Part shown: piece after piece, positions 1 to 6,410 of the stretch
Layout of the letters: each line of letters starts with the position of its first letter
How positions within the stretch are numbered: the first letter of the stretch is position 1
Assembly: GCF_000719345.1 (NCBI RefSeq)
Contig: NZ_JOFX01000078.1
Location: 1 to 9,907, forward strand
Direction: 5' to 3'
Length of the DNA: 9,907 nt
Origin: Streptomyces sp. NRRL F-2664
GTDB taxonomy: Bacteria > Actinomycetota > Actinomycetes > Streptomycetales > Streptomycetaceae
Notes under the pieces: model-generated
What the model saw: only the letters and a program-made list of their open reading frames with translations
What the model was told of the DNA's origin: nothing
Database searches by the model: none
Translations under genes and position numbers: made by a program

Positions 1-72
1 CCGCCTGACAACGGAATCCACCCCGACCTGGCGCGGTGCGTGAACCACCCTCAACACGGCAATCTGGGATGA
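1..72 (+). CDS. 3' end of an upstream gene (partial)
   Basis: Frame 1 is open from the window edge to a TGA at 70-72 and encodes about 23 residues, ending in HPQHGNLG. Its stop overlaps the ATG at 69-71 in the ATGA arrangement typical of translationally coupled actinomycete genes. That overlap is the main reason to believe it. The fragment is too short to assign to a family, and a chance open frame cannot be excluded. Confidence 0.4.
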   Translation, partial: PPDNGIHPDLARCVNHPQHGNLG

Positions 73-761
73 AACAACGGGATGAAACGCCCTCTCAGAC
101 ACATCCATACCGCGTATCTCATGCCGCATGGACTGCAGTGACTGTGGCGGTGGATCACCTGATGGCCCTGCTTGCCACCCTGGTACGTGAAGAGAGCACC
201 GAACATGCCTCCGCGATCTTTTACACCCACGCCCAAGCATCACTCGTGCGCGGCGTAATCGAGAACGCGGCCCGGGCGGTGTGGCTCCTGGGCCCTGACG
301 AACGTCTGATCCGCGTTCAGCGGCGCCTGGCACTATCGGTCAAGGAAGTGAAGGACTCCACTAAGCTCCACAGCCGGTTTGATTCCCAGCCCGCCCGCGA
401 CGAGCAGACCCGACTGGCCGAGGTCCGGCGGCTGGCGCTCGCCGCAGGCGCCCCGGCCGACACCCTCAAGACGTTCCTCACAGCCCCCCGGTACACCAGA
501 ATCGTCGAGGAGGGCGGTGCGCACAGCGAGCTGAGCGGTCAGCTGATCCTGACCCTCTGGAGCGCATGCAGCTCGCTCGCCCACGGCGACATCAACGGCA
601 CCTTCGGCCTACTGGGGCACGAAATCGTCTCCCAGGACGACCAGACCGCCCTGGCCCGGATCACAGGCAACTGCAGCATGCTGCGCTACACCACCCAGGC
701 CGGCATCCACCTCATCGACCAGGCACTGACTCTGTACACCCGACGTGCCGTCCGCCCATGA
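69..761 (+). CDS. hypothetical helical protein, 230 aa
   Basis: I do not recognise a named family. The protein is predicted to be mostly alpha-helical and soluble, with no signal peptide or membrane span. Two stretches stand out: a helix with ENAARAVWLLGPDER near residues 67-81, and SSLAHGD near residues 170-176. The pairing of an Arg/Trp helix with a later Ser..His-Gly motif resembles several uncharacterised helical Streptomyces proteins, possibly with a HEPN-like bundle; that is inference only. I chose the ATG at 69 because it overlaps the preceding stop codon as ATGA, which implies coupling; an in-frame GTG at 36 would add 11 residues, and an in-frame TGA at 6-8 closes the frame upstream. 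A hairpin at 820-846 lies about 60 nt after the stop. Confidence 0.75.
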   Translation: MKQRDETPSQTHPYRVSHAAWTAVTVAVDHLMALLATLVREESTEHASAIFYTHAQASLVRGVIENAARAVWLLGPDERLIRVQRRLALSVKEVKDSTKLHSRFDSQPARDEQTRLAEVRRLALAAGAPADTLKTFLTAPRYTRIVEEGGAHSELSGQLILTLWSACSSLAHGDINGTFGLLGHEIVSQDDQTALARITGNCSMLRYTTQAGIHLIDQALTLYTRRAVRP

Positions 762-805
762 GCCTGGGTGTGACATGCCATCTCGCCCGTCGTTGATCCG
801 GAAGG

Positions 806-1121
806 TCAGCGAAGTGGATGCCCCGGGACGTCGTGACCCCCGGGGCCTTCGTAGCCGGGCAGGACAGCTAAGAGCCTGCGGAGCGCGCACCGGTTGAGGT
901 TCTCCACCACCCTTGAGATGAAAGCTGTCAGATCCTCAGCCTCGACGTTCGTGCCAGCACCGCGTGGTCAGCGCCTGGGCCGGGGATAGCACCAGACGAG
1001 CACGGTCCGCCCGTCACCGGCCCACCGTGCGGCGAGCGCGGTGAAGATCGGGCCGAGGAACCGTTTCGCCGCCGTCCCCCTGTACGACGACGACGGGCGT
1101 ACGTCGCATCGTCCTGGTCAT
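806..1121 (-). pseudogene. degraded minus-strand coding remnant, family unknown
   Basis: No intact gene lies here, but the minus strand reads like broken coding sequence. From an ATG at 1121 the frame gives MTRTMRRTPVVVVQG. After a shift at a run of five G's, the next frame continues TAAKRFLGPIFTALAARW and ends VLVWCYPRPRR before a TGA at 968-970. The same frame then stays open past that stop (NVEAEDLTAFISRVVENLNR) to a TGA at 806-808. Codon third positions are G/C-rich throughout. I do not recognise the family. It could be a decayed gene or merely an open antisense frame in GC-rich DNA. Confidence 0.25.
820..846. terminator. hairpin downstream of the 230-aa gene
   Basis: A perfect 8-bp inverted repeat (GCCCCGGG at 820-827, CCCGGGGC at 839-846) encloses an 11-nt loop. 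It lies 59 nt after the stop codon at 761. There is no T-tract, which is common for Streptomyces terminators. It is a plausible terminator for the plus-strand gene. Confidence 0.45.
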
Positions 1122-1149
1122 GCTGGGTTCAACACCGTCTGGACCGTTC

Positions 1150-1366
1150 GCGTCACCCACGGCCGCGGCCGGGGGCCCCGCTTGAGAGCGCGAACCCTTG
1201 ATACGCCAGCACGTGCCCGGCACCCAGATGCGCTGCCGCCACAGGCCGCAAATGATGCTTGCGGTCCTGGCAGCGGGGCGTGGTCGGTGACATGGGCAAG
1301 GACCGTGCGTGCGTGTTCCCACTGTGTGGGGGCGGTCAGCAGCCGAGCGACGGCCGGGCCGCCGTC
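1150..1366 (-). pseudogene. 5' remnant of a hypothetical Streptomyces gene
   Basis: Directly after the stop of the 265-aa gene the minus strand reads GDGGPAVARLLTAPTQWEH, followed by ARTVLAHVTDHAPLPGPQ. I associate this pattern (leucine-rich helix, ..W.HA..VL.HV..HAPLPG) with the N-terminus of an uncharacterised Streptomyces protein of several hundred residues. After about position 1250 the frame loses coding character, and better-looking codons appear in another frame (HHLRPVAAAHLGAGHVLAYQ) before a stop near 1150. No clear start codon precedes it, because the frame overlaps the end of the upstream gene. I interpret it as a truncated, frameshifted relic of the second gene of a former operon. 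Confidence 0.3.
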
Positions 1367-2162
1367 ACCAGTGATGTGGCCGCTGCTGGTGCTGGAAGCG
1401 AGTGGCCACAGCAGCCTGTTCGGCGCGGCGGGCCTCCCAGCGCAAGCCCGCGTCGGAGGTGATGTCGGCCCAGGTGGTGAAGGCGCGGGCCTTGCGTTCC
1501 TGGAGGTCGGCGAGCAGCGGCAGGTCGGGCTGGTTGCGCTGCTGGTAGGCGCGGAAGAGGTCGCCGAGTTCGACGAGCTCGAGCCGCAAAGCGACAGGCC
1601 GCAGGCCGTGGGGGATGACCCGCTGGGCGATCTTCGCCTGCATGGGGCGGCGGTGCGCCGGTCCCGGGGGCGGCACCGGGACCGGGACCGGGTCGGTGGC
1701 GGCCTGGTGGTCGGAGAACTGCGGGATACCAGCGCCCGTGGCAAAAGCGGGAGCTGGGCGGTCCGGGGCCTGTGGGGTCGGGGTGGGGGCGGTGGCCTTT
1801 GCCCCGGGGGTGGCGGCCGTGCATCGGGAGCAGGACTCCATCGCTTGCCACCAGCGTCCTTCTCGGTCGGTGGTCACGGCCAGGACGACCGGGCCGCCGC
1901 ACCGCCAGGGCTCACCACGCACAGGGCCGGTGTCGGGGAGATGCGCGTGACAACCTTCAGCCCTGCATGCGCAGTACGCCTCCGGCCTCGGGGCCGGAGC
2001 AGCGCGCAAGTGGGCCTTGAGGTGCGCGATGGCTGCGGCCCGGCCGACGGCTGCGGAAGGAAGGCGCTGCTCGGCGAAGGCGGGACGGCTGCGCGAGATG
2101 CGCACCGCCGTACCGCCCCGGCCGGCGGCGTCCAGCCGCACCGTCCAACGGCGGCCCGGCAC
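1365..2162 (-). CDS. hypothetical protein with Cys-rich zinc-ribbon-like centre, 265 aa
   Basis: The function is unknown. From the chosen GTG the N-terminus (WTVRLDAAGRGGTAVRISRS, residues 6-25) looks like a beta-rich domain. It is followed by a helical stretch (about 37-55) and six cysteines, CACRAEGC at 64-71, C88 in RCGGP, and CSRC at 111-114, spaced like a possible metal-binding ribbon. A low-complexity Pro/Ala linker (about 122-170) leads to a helical, charged C-terminal domain (about 174-260; LELVELGDLFRAYQQRN, LQERKARAFTTWAD). The start is uncertain: the minus frame is open to 2495 but there lies antisense to the CBM48 gene, so I used the GTG at 2162, which keeps the whole RLDAAGRGG segment; a GTG at 2288 is an alternative and no strong ribosome binding site decides it. 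A degraded gene follows immediately. Confidence 0.6.
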   Translation of the reverse strand: MPGRRWTVRLDAAGRGGTAVRISRSRPAFAEQRLPSAAVGRAAAIAHLKAHLRAAPAPRPEAYCACRAEGCHAHLPDTGPVRGEPWRCGGPVVLAVTTDREGRWWQAMESCSRCTAATPGAKATAPTPTPQAPDRPAPAFATGAGIPQFSDHQAATDPVPVPVPPPGPAHRRPMQAKIAQRVIPHGLRPVALRLELVELGDLFRAYQQRNQPDLPLLADLQERKARAFTTWADITSDAGLRWEARRAEQAAVATRFQHQQRPHHW

Positions 2163-2189
2163 CCGCTCGGCCGGTTCACGTTCATCCTC

Positions 2190-2207
2190 TCGGGGGGTGT
2201 CCCCCGA
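2190..2207. terminator. GC hairpin just upstream of the 265-aa gene
   Basis: A perfect 7-bp stem (TCGGGGG at 2190-2196, CCCCCGA at 2201-2207) with a GTGT tetraloop lies 28 nt upstream of the proposed GTG start. It could be a terminator for the CBM48 transcript or a structure in the leader of the 265-aa gene. If the true start is the upstream GTG at 2288, it would fall inside coding sequence. Confidence 0.3.
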
Positions 2208-2249
2208 AACCCGCCGCCCGGCCGCGGCATCTGTCTTGGAAGCGGACAA

Positions 2250-2281
2250 CGGCCCTGCCGCCGGGCGCGGTAGCAGGGCCG
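2250..2281. terminator. hairpin downstream of the CBM48 gene
   Basis: A 9-bp perfect stem (CGGCCCTGC at 2250-2258, GCAGGGCCG at 2273-2281) has a 14-nt GC-rich loop. It lies about 100 nt beyond the CBM48 stop in its direction of transcription and is the second of two hairpins there. Confidence 0.4.
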
Positions 2282-2292
2282 CCCACACGGAT

Positions 2293-2319
2293 CTGGCCCC
2301 CGAGATGGGCAGGGGCCAG
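2293..2319. terminator. hairpin downstream of the CBM48 gene
   Basis: An 8-bp perfect stem (CTGGCCCC at 2293-2300, GGGGCCAG at 2312-2319) with an 11-nt loop lies 60 nt past the CBM48 stop on the minus strand. Together with the hairpin at 2250-2281 it forms a tandem pair suited to ending the CBM48 transcript. There is no T-tract. Confidence 0.45.
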
Positions 2320-2379
2320 GGGCACGTGTCCGTACTCCCAACGCGTCCCCCGTTCTGCGGGTTACGTGTGTTGGGCCAG

Positions 2380-2655
2380 TCAGGTGTGCAGGCGGCTGTT
2401 GACGCCGTCGTGGCTGTCAGCGCTCTCGTCGTTGAACCAGTAGTCGCCGGCAGCCAGGTAGCGGAAGGAATGCTTGCCGCCCGCGGGCAGAGCAACGGTC
2501 ACCGCGCGAGTACCGTCACGCCGGGGCGTCAAAGTGTGAGTGCCGGGCGTCCAGTCGTTGAAGTCGCCGACCACACTGACCGGACCGGGCGGGATGTCGG
2601 CGGGCAGGACGAACGTGACCTCGGTGCGGTTCTTAAGCGAAGCACGCTCCAGCAT
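2380..2655 (-). CDS. isoamylase early-set / CBM48 single-domain protein, 91 aa
   Basis: This small protein is essentially one carbohydrate-binding module of family 48, the fold found at the N-terminus of glycogen branching and debranching enzymes and in AMPK beta subunits. Visible signatures are VSVVGDFNDWTPG (residues 26-38), with the aromatic W35 of the glycan-binding face, and HSFRYLAAGDYWFNDE (62-77). The tail DGVNSRLHT is familiar from stand-alone Streptomyces members. No catalytic domain or signal peptide is present, so it probably binds alpha-glucan, such as glycogen, or a protein partner in the cytoplasm; that role is inferred. I chose the ATG at 2655 because AGGAG precedes it by six bases; an upstream start at 2697 would add 14 poorly conserved residues. 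It is transcribed divergently from the 60-aa gene at 2849. Confidence 0.85.
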   Translation of the reverse strand: MLERASLKNRTEVTFVLPADIPPGPVSVVGDFNDWTPGTHTLTPRRDGTRAVTVALPAGGKHSFRYLAAGDYWFNDESADSHDGVNSRLHT

Positions 2656-2848
2656 GGAAAGCTCCTGACGACAAGAGAGGAAGTATCTGCCGACCATCCT
2701 CCGGCGTCATAGTGAGGGCACGCCTGTTGACGCGGGCCATATCTACCCGCTTCACCCACCCGCTACATTCCGCTACCGAAAGAATGCGATATGTGACGGC
2801 GCATGCGAGCGTGACTTCAGGAGTCCCGCACCCGAGGAGTCACCAGCC

Positions 2849-3031
2849 ATGGACGGCATCCAGGACTACAGACAGCACCCCGGCCACGACAACGGCGAGC
2901 AGAAGCGCACGTTCCACCCCGGCCAGGATCCGGTCCATCCCGAACCGGCCCCCCACGGCACCGACCCGGAACGCGAACGCCGCCGCGAGGAAGACCTCCG
3001 CGACTGGGATCAACACGACGAAACCTTCTGA
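2849..3031 (+). CDS. small hydrophilic hypothetical protein, 60 aa
   Basis: The protein is very polar, rich in His, Asp, Glu, Arg, Pro and Gln, without hydrophobic segments, and is probably disordered with a short charged helix near residues 41-54 (RERRREEDLRDWD). The ATG at 2849 is preceded by AGGAG nine bases upstream. A strong hairpin terminator begins 24 nt after the stop, so the gene appears to be monocistronic. Both signals make it more credible than its composition alone would. An antisense 88-codon frame over the same stretch lacks such signals. I do not recognise a function; similar small charged proteins are common in Streptomyces. Confidence 0.6.
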   Translation: MDGIQDYRQHPGHDNGEQKRTFHPGQDPVHPEPAPHGTDPERERRREEDLRDWDQHDETF

Positions 3032-3054
3032 ACCACAGCACCACCCCGCACACG

Positions 3055-3093
3055 CAGAGCCCGGCCGAGTCCGTCGTCCCCGGCCGGGCTCTG
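3055..3093 (+). terminator. strong intrinsic-type terminator hairpin
   Basis: A perfect 13-bp inverted repeat (left arm 3055-3067, right arm 3081-3093, core AGAGCCCGGCC / GGCCGGGCTCT) encloses a 13-nt loop. It starts 24 nt after the stop of the 60-aa gene. It is one of the strongest hairpins in the window and very likely terminates that transcript; the right arm is followed by TCACACC rather than a T-run. Confidence 0.75.
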
Positions 3094-3156
3094 TCACACC
3101 CTGCACCGGCCACAGGCCTCCTCACCGGACGACGTGCTGATCGAGACCACTGATGC

Positions 3157-3282
3157 TCACCCGAGCAGTTCCACCGCCTTCCCGCATGGAACACAGGCAG
3201 GGGGCCGACGGCGGCGCACCCGCCACCGCGCGCGGCGGTAGTCCTGCGTCTGGTTAGGATGCTGGCCGGTTGAGGGCGACAG
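3157..3282 (-). other. possible minus-strand coding tail, uncertain
   Basis: A minus-strand frame here ends in PPACVPCGKAVELLG with a stop at 3157. The CxxC followed by a leucine-rich tail and the G/C third positions look like the end of a small zinc-ribbon-type protein. Upstream the frame runs antisense to the DUF6233-like remnant, and no convincing start or ribosome binding site is visible. I list it only as a possible remnant. Confidence 0.2.
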
Positions 3283-3720
3283 GTGTCGGGGAGCGCGGCT
3301 CGAGTGATCGTTGTCCTGCCTGATGGGCAGGAGGTGCGGGCTTGTCTGTATGAGCGGCCGCGCGCTGCTGGGGGCTGGCAGTACCGTGGGTGGGCACGGG
3401 CCGGGCACCTGGCAGCAGTGGCCGTGCGGAGCCCGTTGAGCAAGTTGTCTGGCTGGATGCGCGTCTTGTCCAGCCTCTTGCCAGCGGCGACTACAGCCAG
3501 GTCCCCACCCATACCACTCCGGCCGGCGGCCGACAGGCATGGACGGTGCAGGATCTCCCCCACCGTCCAGGTCATCCCGGAGCGCGCCTGATTCACGTCA
3601 TCGGCTGCCAGCCCCACGCCACCCCCATCACCCTCGATCGGCCCTCGACATCCTCCGCCAGCCCCGCACGGTCACCTGCCTCGAATGCCAGGCAGCCACC
3701 TCCTGCCCCCCGCGAACGAT
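3283..3720 (+). pseudogene. DUF6233-like protein, frameshifted pseudogene
   Basis: Three reading frames each carry successive parts of one protein. From the GTG at 3283 comes ARVIVVLPDGQEVRACLYER up to GGWQYR (about 3387). The frame from 3390 then continues EPVEQVVWLDARLVQPL, YSQVPTHTT, WTVQDLPHRPGHPGARLIHV and ITLD (about 3633). The third frame gives SALDILRQPRTVTCLECQAA (to about 3700). This order (LPDGQEVRA..YER..GGWQY, then a YS.VPTH motif, HRPGHPGA.L.H, then LD.L..P....C.EC) matches what I remember of Streptomyces DUF6233 proteins. Each junction fits loss of one base or gain of two. The usual N-terminal helical part is absent. A double sequencing error is the alternative to true decay. 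Confidence 0.6.
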
Positions 3721-3796
3721 CCCCAGCTCACCGAACCGGACCGCCCTGCGCTGCAGAGCGCTGTCCCGGGGGGTCTGGGCAGGCAAGATGGGGCGT

Positions 3797-4021
3797 ATGA
3801 GCGAGGACGCGTTGGAAGCAGCACACCAGGCCTACCAGGCGGCGCAGGAAGCGCTGCACGCCGCCCGGCGAAAACTGGCCGAGGCCGTGCTGGACGCCTA
3901 TGCAAACGGTGAGCCGGTCGGCCGGATCGCCGAACGCACCAGCCAGAGCACCACCACCGTCTGGAACACCCTCGCCGCCCACGGCATCACCCACCACACC
4001 CGCATCAATGGCTCCACCTAA
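3797..4021 (+). CDS. small helix-turn-helix protein, 74 aa
   Basis: The N-terminal half (residues 4-37) is one long Ala/Gln/Arg-rich amphipathic helix (ALEAAHQAYQAAQEALHAAR). It is followed by a resolvase-like helix-turn-helix at about 39-63 (GEPVGRIAERTSQSTTTVWN, then TLAAHGI). Proteins of this layout are common small hypothetical DNA-binding-type proteins in Streptomyces, often near conjugative or accessory genes; a regulatory role is inferred. The ATG at 3797 is used; an in-frame ATG at 3788 would add MGR, and neither has a clear ribosome binding site. The frame is open upstream into the third piece of the DUF6233-like remnant, so any link between them is probably accidental. Its stop overlaps the convergent gene's stop by three bases. 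Confidence 0.7.
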   Translation: MSEDALEAAHQAYQAAQEALHAARRKLAEAVLDAYANGEPVGRIAERTSQSTTTVWNTLAAHGITHHTRINGST

Positions 4022-4386
4022 ATCCCACAGCGCGCCTTGCGAGCATTGAGGCCGGGTCTGTCCTGGACGAGTTTCCTCTGCCCCGGCCGAAAGGAGATTG
4101 TCGGGCTTTCGGCCGGGCGGCCGAGCTGCCAGCCGGCACCCTGACGACCTCCCTTGCCGACTGCACCGTGCCGGACATCCACGCGGGTCTTGACCCACCA
4201 CGCCGCGTACCCGTGGGCGATGAGCGCGCCCGCGGTGAGGGCGACAGCCGCCGGCCAGGGCAGGCCTACTTTGACCTTGATCGCGGTGAGCCCCGCAAAG
4301 ATCATGACGAGAACGCCGATGGCGCCTGCGGAGTGTGCGTAGCGGCCGTCAAGCTCTCGGCTGCCGCTTTCTCCCCCTTTGCCCAC
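4018..4386 (-). CDS. small membrane protein with two predicted helices, 122 aa
   Basis: I do not recognise a named family. After a charged N-terminus (MGKGGESGSRELDGRYAHS) there are two hydrophobic segments at about residues 17-37 (GAIGVLVMIFAGLTAI) and 44-64 (WPAAVALTAGALIAHGYAAW), then a basic tail of nearly 60 residues. That predicts an integral membrane protein of two spans with cytoplasmic ends. The GTG at 4386 is chosen because an AGGGGGGAA run lies just before it; the open frame to 4455 lacks a better site. The last 40 codons lie over a perfect 12-bp inverted repeat and look less protein-like, so the 3' end may have been altered. It is convergent with the helix-turn-helix gene. Confidence 0.6.
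   Translation of the reverse strand: MGKGGESGSRELDGRYAHSAGAIGVLVMIFAGLTAIKVKVGLPWPAAVALTAGALIAHGYAAWWVKTRVDVRHGAVGKGGRQGAGWQLGRPAESPTISFRPGQRKLVQDRPGLNARKARCGI
4082..4117. terminator. 12-bp perfect inverted repeat near the convergent gene ends
   Basis: CCCGGCCGAAAG (4082-4093) and CTTTCGGCCGGG (4106-4117) form a perfect 12-bp stem with a 12-nt loop. It starts 61 nt after the stop of the plus-strand helix-turn-helix gene, fitting a terminator for it, but it lies inside the C-terminal codons of the minus-strand membrane protein. Confidence 0.5.
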
Positions 4387-4481
4387 ATTCCCCCCTCTTT
4401 GTGAGATCAAGATCCTAGCTCGAACTTGTTTTCGATACCTGGGTTTTGTCGGCATCTCTGACTCTGCTGCTTCGCACGCCC

Positions 4482-4510
4482 TTCACCGGCCTTGGCAGTC
4501 TGCTTATATG
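4482..4510 (+). promoter_or_regulatory. candidate promoter for the deacetylase lipoprotein
   Basis: TTCACC (4482-4487) and TATATG (4505-4510) are separated by 17 bases, each matching four of six positions of the vegetative -35 and -10 consensus. The expected start point is near 4517, giving a leader of about 34 nt to the ATG at 4551. The region 4387-4550 is the divergent gap with the membrane protein gene and is AT-richer than its surroundings. Confidence 0.35.
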
Positions 4511-4550
4511 TAAATCCGAGGTGCCGCGCGAAGTGGAGTCAGGGCAGGGC

Positions 4551-5786
4551 ATGGGTGAGATCTCCCGCAGGAAGGCGATGGGCCTCGGCCTGGGCGCAGT
4601 GACGGTCGCTGGTGTGGCGGGCTGTGCCGCCGACGGGGACCCCGGCGCGCGCCCCGGCGGTGCAGGGACACCGACGAGGCACGGGTCCATCCCCCCATCC
4701 CCCGTGGTCGTCTCGATCGGCGACGGCTCGACCGCCGACACCGGCCCACAGCCGCACCAGCCAGCCAAGCCGGTTCCGTTGCAGCCCGGTGAGACGCCGC
4801 CTCAGTTCGTGGTCTTCAGCTGGGACGGCGCCGGGGAGGTGGGCAACGGTCTCTTCCCGCGGTTCCTGAAGGTCGCGAAGGACCACGGCGCGGCCATGAC
4901 GTTCTTCCTCTCCGGCCTCTACCTGCTGCCCGAGTCGAAGAAGGGCCTGTACAAGCCGCCGAACAACCCGGTCGGCGCCTCCGACATCGGGTACCTCAAG
5001 GACGAGAACATCCGCAACACCCTGAAGTACGTGCGGCAGGCATGGCTGGACGGCCACGAGATAGGCACCCACTTCAACGGTCACTTCTGCGGCGGCTCCG
5101 GTTCGGTCGGCAAGTGGACCCCGGCCAACTGGCAGGACGAGATCGGCCAGGCCGTGTCGTTCGTGACCCAGTGGCGCACGAACACCGGCTTCACCGACCT
5201 GGAACCGCTGCCCTTCGACTACGGGAAGGAACTGGTCGGCGGCCGCACCCCGTGCCTGCTGGGCCAGGAGAACCTGCTGCCGACCGCGCAGAAGCTCGGC
5301 TGGCGCTACGACGCCAGCTCCCCGGGCGGCATCCAGGTGTGGCCCCGCAAGAAGGGCGTCGTCTGGGACCTGCCGCTCCAGGCCGTGCCATTCCCCGGCC
5401 ACTCCTTCGAAGTGCTGTCCATGGACTACAACATGCTGGCCAACCAGTCGAAGAACACCACCCGCGGCGTCCCCTCTAACTATGCGGCCTGGCGCCGCCA
5501 GGCCACCGGCGCCTACCTGGGCGGCTTCAAGCGGGCCTACGAGACCAACCGCGCGCCCCTCTTCATCGGCAACCATTTCGAGGAGTGGAACGGTGGCATC
5601 TACATGGACGCCGTTGAGGAAGCCCTAAAGGGCATGGCGGGCCACAAGGACGTACGCCTGGTGTCCTTCCGGCAGTTCACCGACTGGCTCGACACCCAGG
5701 ACCCCGCCGTACTGGCCAAGCTGCGCTCCCTGGCCCCCGGCCAGGCGCCGGTCGGCGGCTGGAAGTCGTACCTGTCGGCCGCCTAG
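4551..5786 (+). CDS. polysaccharide deacetylase-like (NodB-type) lipoprotein, 411 aa
   Basis: The N-terminus has a twin-arginine motif (SRRKAMG, residues 5-11), a hydrophobic stretch and a lipobox VAGC with Cys25, so it should be Tat-exported and lipid-anchored outside the membrane. A Pro/Gly-rich linker (26-85) precedes a carbohydrate esterase 4 / NodB-like domain. FSWDG supplies D92 of motif 1, HEIGTHFNGH supplies H174 and H178 of the H-x3-H metal site, RTPC at 232-235 fits the RxP motif 3, and FIGNHFE with H342 fits the late His motif. Such enzymes deacetylate surface polysaccharide or peptidoglycan; the substrate is unknown. The C-terminus (GGWKSYLSAA) looks complete. I chose the ATG at 4551 because it starts right before the Tat motif, with GGAG and AGGG upstream; the frame extends to 4446 without signal-like sequence. 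Confidence 0.85.
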   Translation: MGEISRRKAMGLGLGAVTVAGVAGCAADGDPGARPGGAGTPTRHGSIPPSPVVVSIGDGSTADTGPQPHQPAKPVPLQPGETPPQFVVFSWDGAGEVGNGLFPRFLKVAKDHGAAMTFFLSGLYLLPESKKGLYKPPNNPVGASDIGYLKDENIRNTLKYVRQAWLDGHEIGTHFNGHFCGGSGSVGKWTPANWQDEIGQAVSFVTQWRTNTGFTDLEPLPFDYGKELVGGRTPCLLGQENLLPTAQKLGWRYDASSPGGIQVWPRKKGVVWDLPLQAVPFPGHSFEVLSMDYNMLANQSKNTTRGVPSNYAAWRRQATGAYLGGFKRAYETNRAPLFIGNHFEEWNGGIYMDAVEEALKGMAGHKDVRLVSFRQFTDWLDTQDPAVLAKLRSLAPGQAPVGGWKSYLSAA

Positions 5787-6047
5787 GACCGTGTCCTATG
5801 TGGTGAAGCGGACGAGTCGTTTTGCAGCAACAGAGGTTTGTTCTTCAGCCCTGATGTCTGACCTGCGACGTAACCTGATCAACACGACTATGGTTTAGCC
5901 CTGAGCTTTTTAACTGGCCCACCGATCGGGTGACAGGCTTCCTCGATGTGTGCAGGTCAGAGGCGTTCGGGATGTTCAGCCGGAGCCGAAGCTGAAAAAG
6001 CTCCCTGACCCAGGAACAGGCCAACGCGTCACTGAGGTTCCCCCGAG
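5787..6047. other. intergenic stretch, possible IS-end debris
   Basis: No coding frame is convincing here. Composition is AT-richer than in the flanking genes. A 6-bp palindromic hairpin (TAGGAC at 5784-5789, GTCCTA at 5793-5798) straddles the deacetylase stop codon. A short hairpin (TCCCC..GGGGA) lies just before the IS3-type OrfA at about 6040-6058. The run starting GGACCGTGTCCTATG looks like an insertion-sequence end to me, but I could not pair it with a second end. Confidence 0.3.
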
Positions 6048-6074
6048 ATGCGGGGAGTGGTGACAGAAGGTCGT

Positions 6075-6410
6075 ATGGGTCTCATGAGAGGAACCCAGAC
6101 GATTCCTGCACCGAGGAAATACCCGCTGGAGTTGCGTGAACGTGCGGTCCGGATGTACCGCACCACCGAGCCGAGGCCGGTGATCCGCCGGATGGCCGAG
6201 GAACTTGGCGTGCACCACGAGGCCCTGCGCAACTGGATCCGTCAGGCCGAGGCCGACGCCGGCGAACGAGGTGACCTCCTCACCACCGCCGAGCGCGAGG
6301 AACTGACCGCTCTGCGCAAGGAGAATGTCCAGCTCAAGTGGGCGAACGAAGTCCTGCGGACGGCATCGGCTTTTCTCGCGGCCCAGCTCGACCCGACCCG
6401 GCCCAGGTGA
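6075..6410 (+). CDS. IS3-family transposase OrfA (orphan, no OrfB)
   Basis: This is the DNA-binding first ORF of an IS3-type element, normally joined to OrfB by programmed frameshifting. Visible are the start of the domain (RKYPLELRERAVRMYR, residues 14-29), a helix-turn-helix (about 33-56; VIRRMAEELGVHHEALRNWI), a leucine-zipper-like helix (about 77-98) and the tail AAQLDPTRPR at which Streptomyces OrfA proteins usually end. The DDE-type OrfB that should follow is absent and an IS1182-type fragment begins within about ten bases. QLKWANEVLR has Trp where I expect Arg (QLKRANEVLR). The start is ambiguous: ATGs at 6048, 6075 and 6084 are in frame, and 6075 has AGAAGG four bases upstream. Without OrfB it cannot transpose by itself. 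Confidence 0.8.
   Translation: MGLMRGTQTIPAPRKYPLELRERAVRMYRTTEPRPVIRRMAEELGVHHEALRNWIRQAEADAGERGDLLTTAEREELTALRKENVQLKWANEVLRTASAFLAAQLDPTRPR

Noticed and set aside
1041..2273. 410-codon plus-strand open frame
   Set aside because: It is antisense to the 265-aa minus gene and its remnants, is rich in Gly/Arg low complexity, and has no recognisable domain or start signal.
2840..3106. 88-codon minus-strand frame with hydrophobic segments
   Set aside because: Its apparent membrane helices arise from the complement of polar codons of the 60-aa gene, which has a ribosome binding site and terminator; the minus frame would cross that terminator.
4539..5576. 345-codon minus-strand open frame over the deacetylase gene
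   Set aside because: It is a shadow of the intact NodB-type lipoprotein, whose motifs and signal peptide are on the plus strand.
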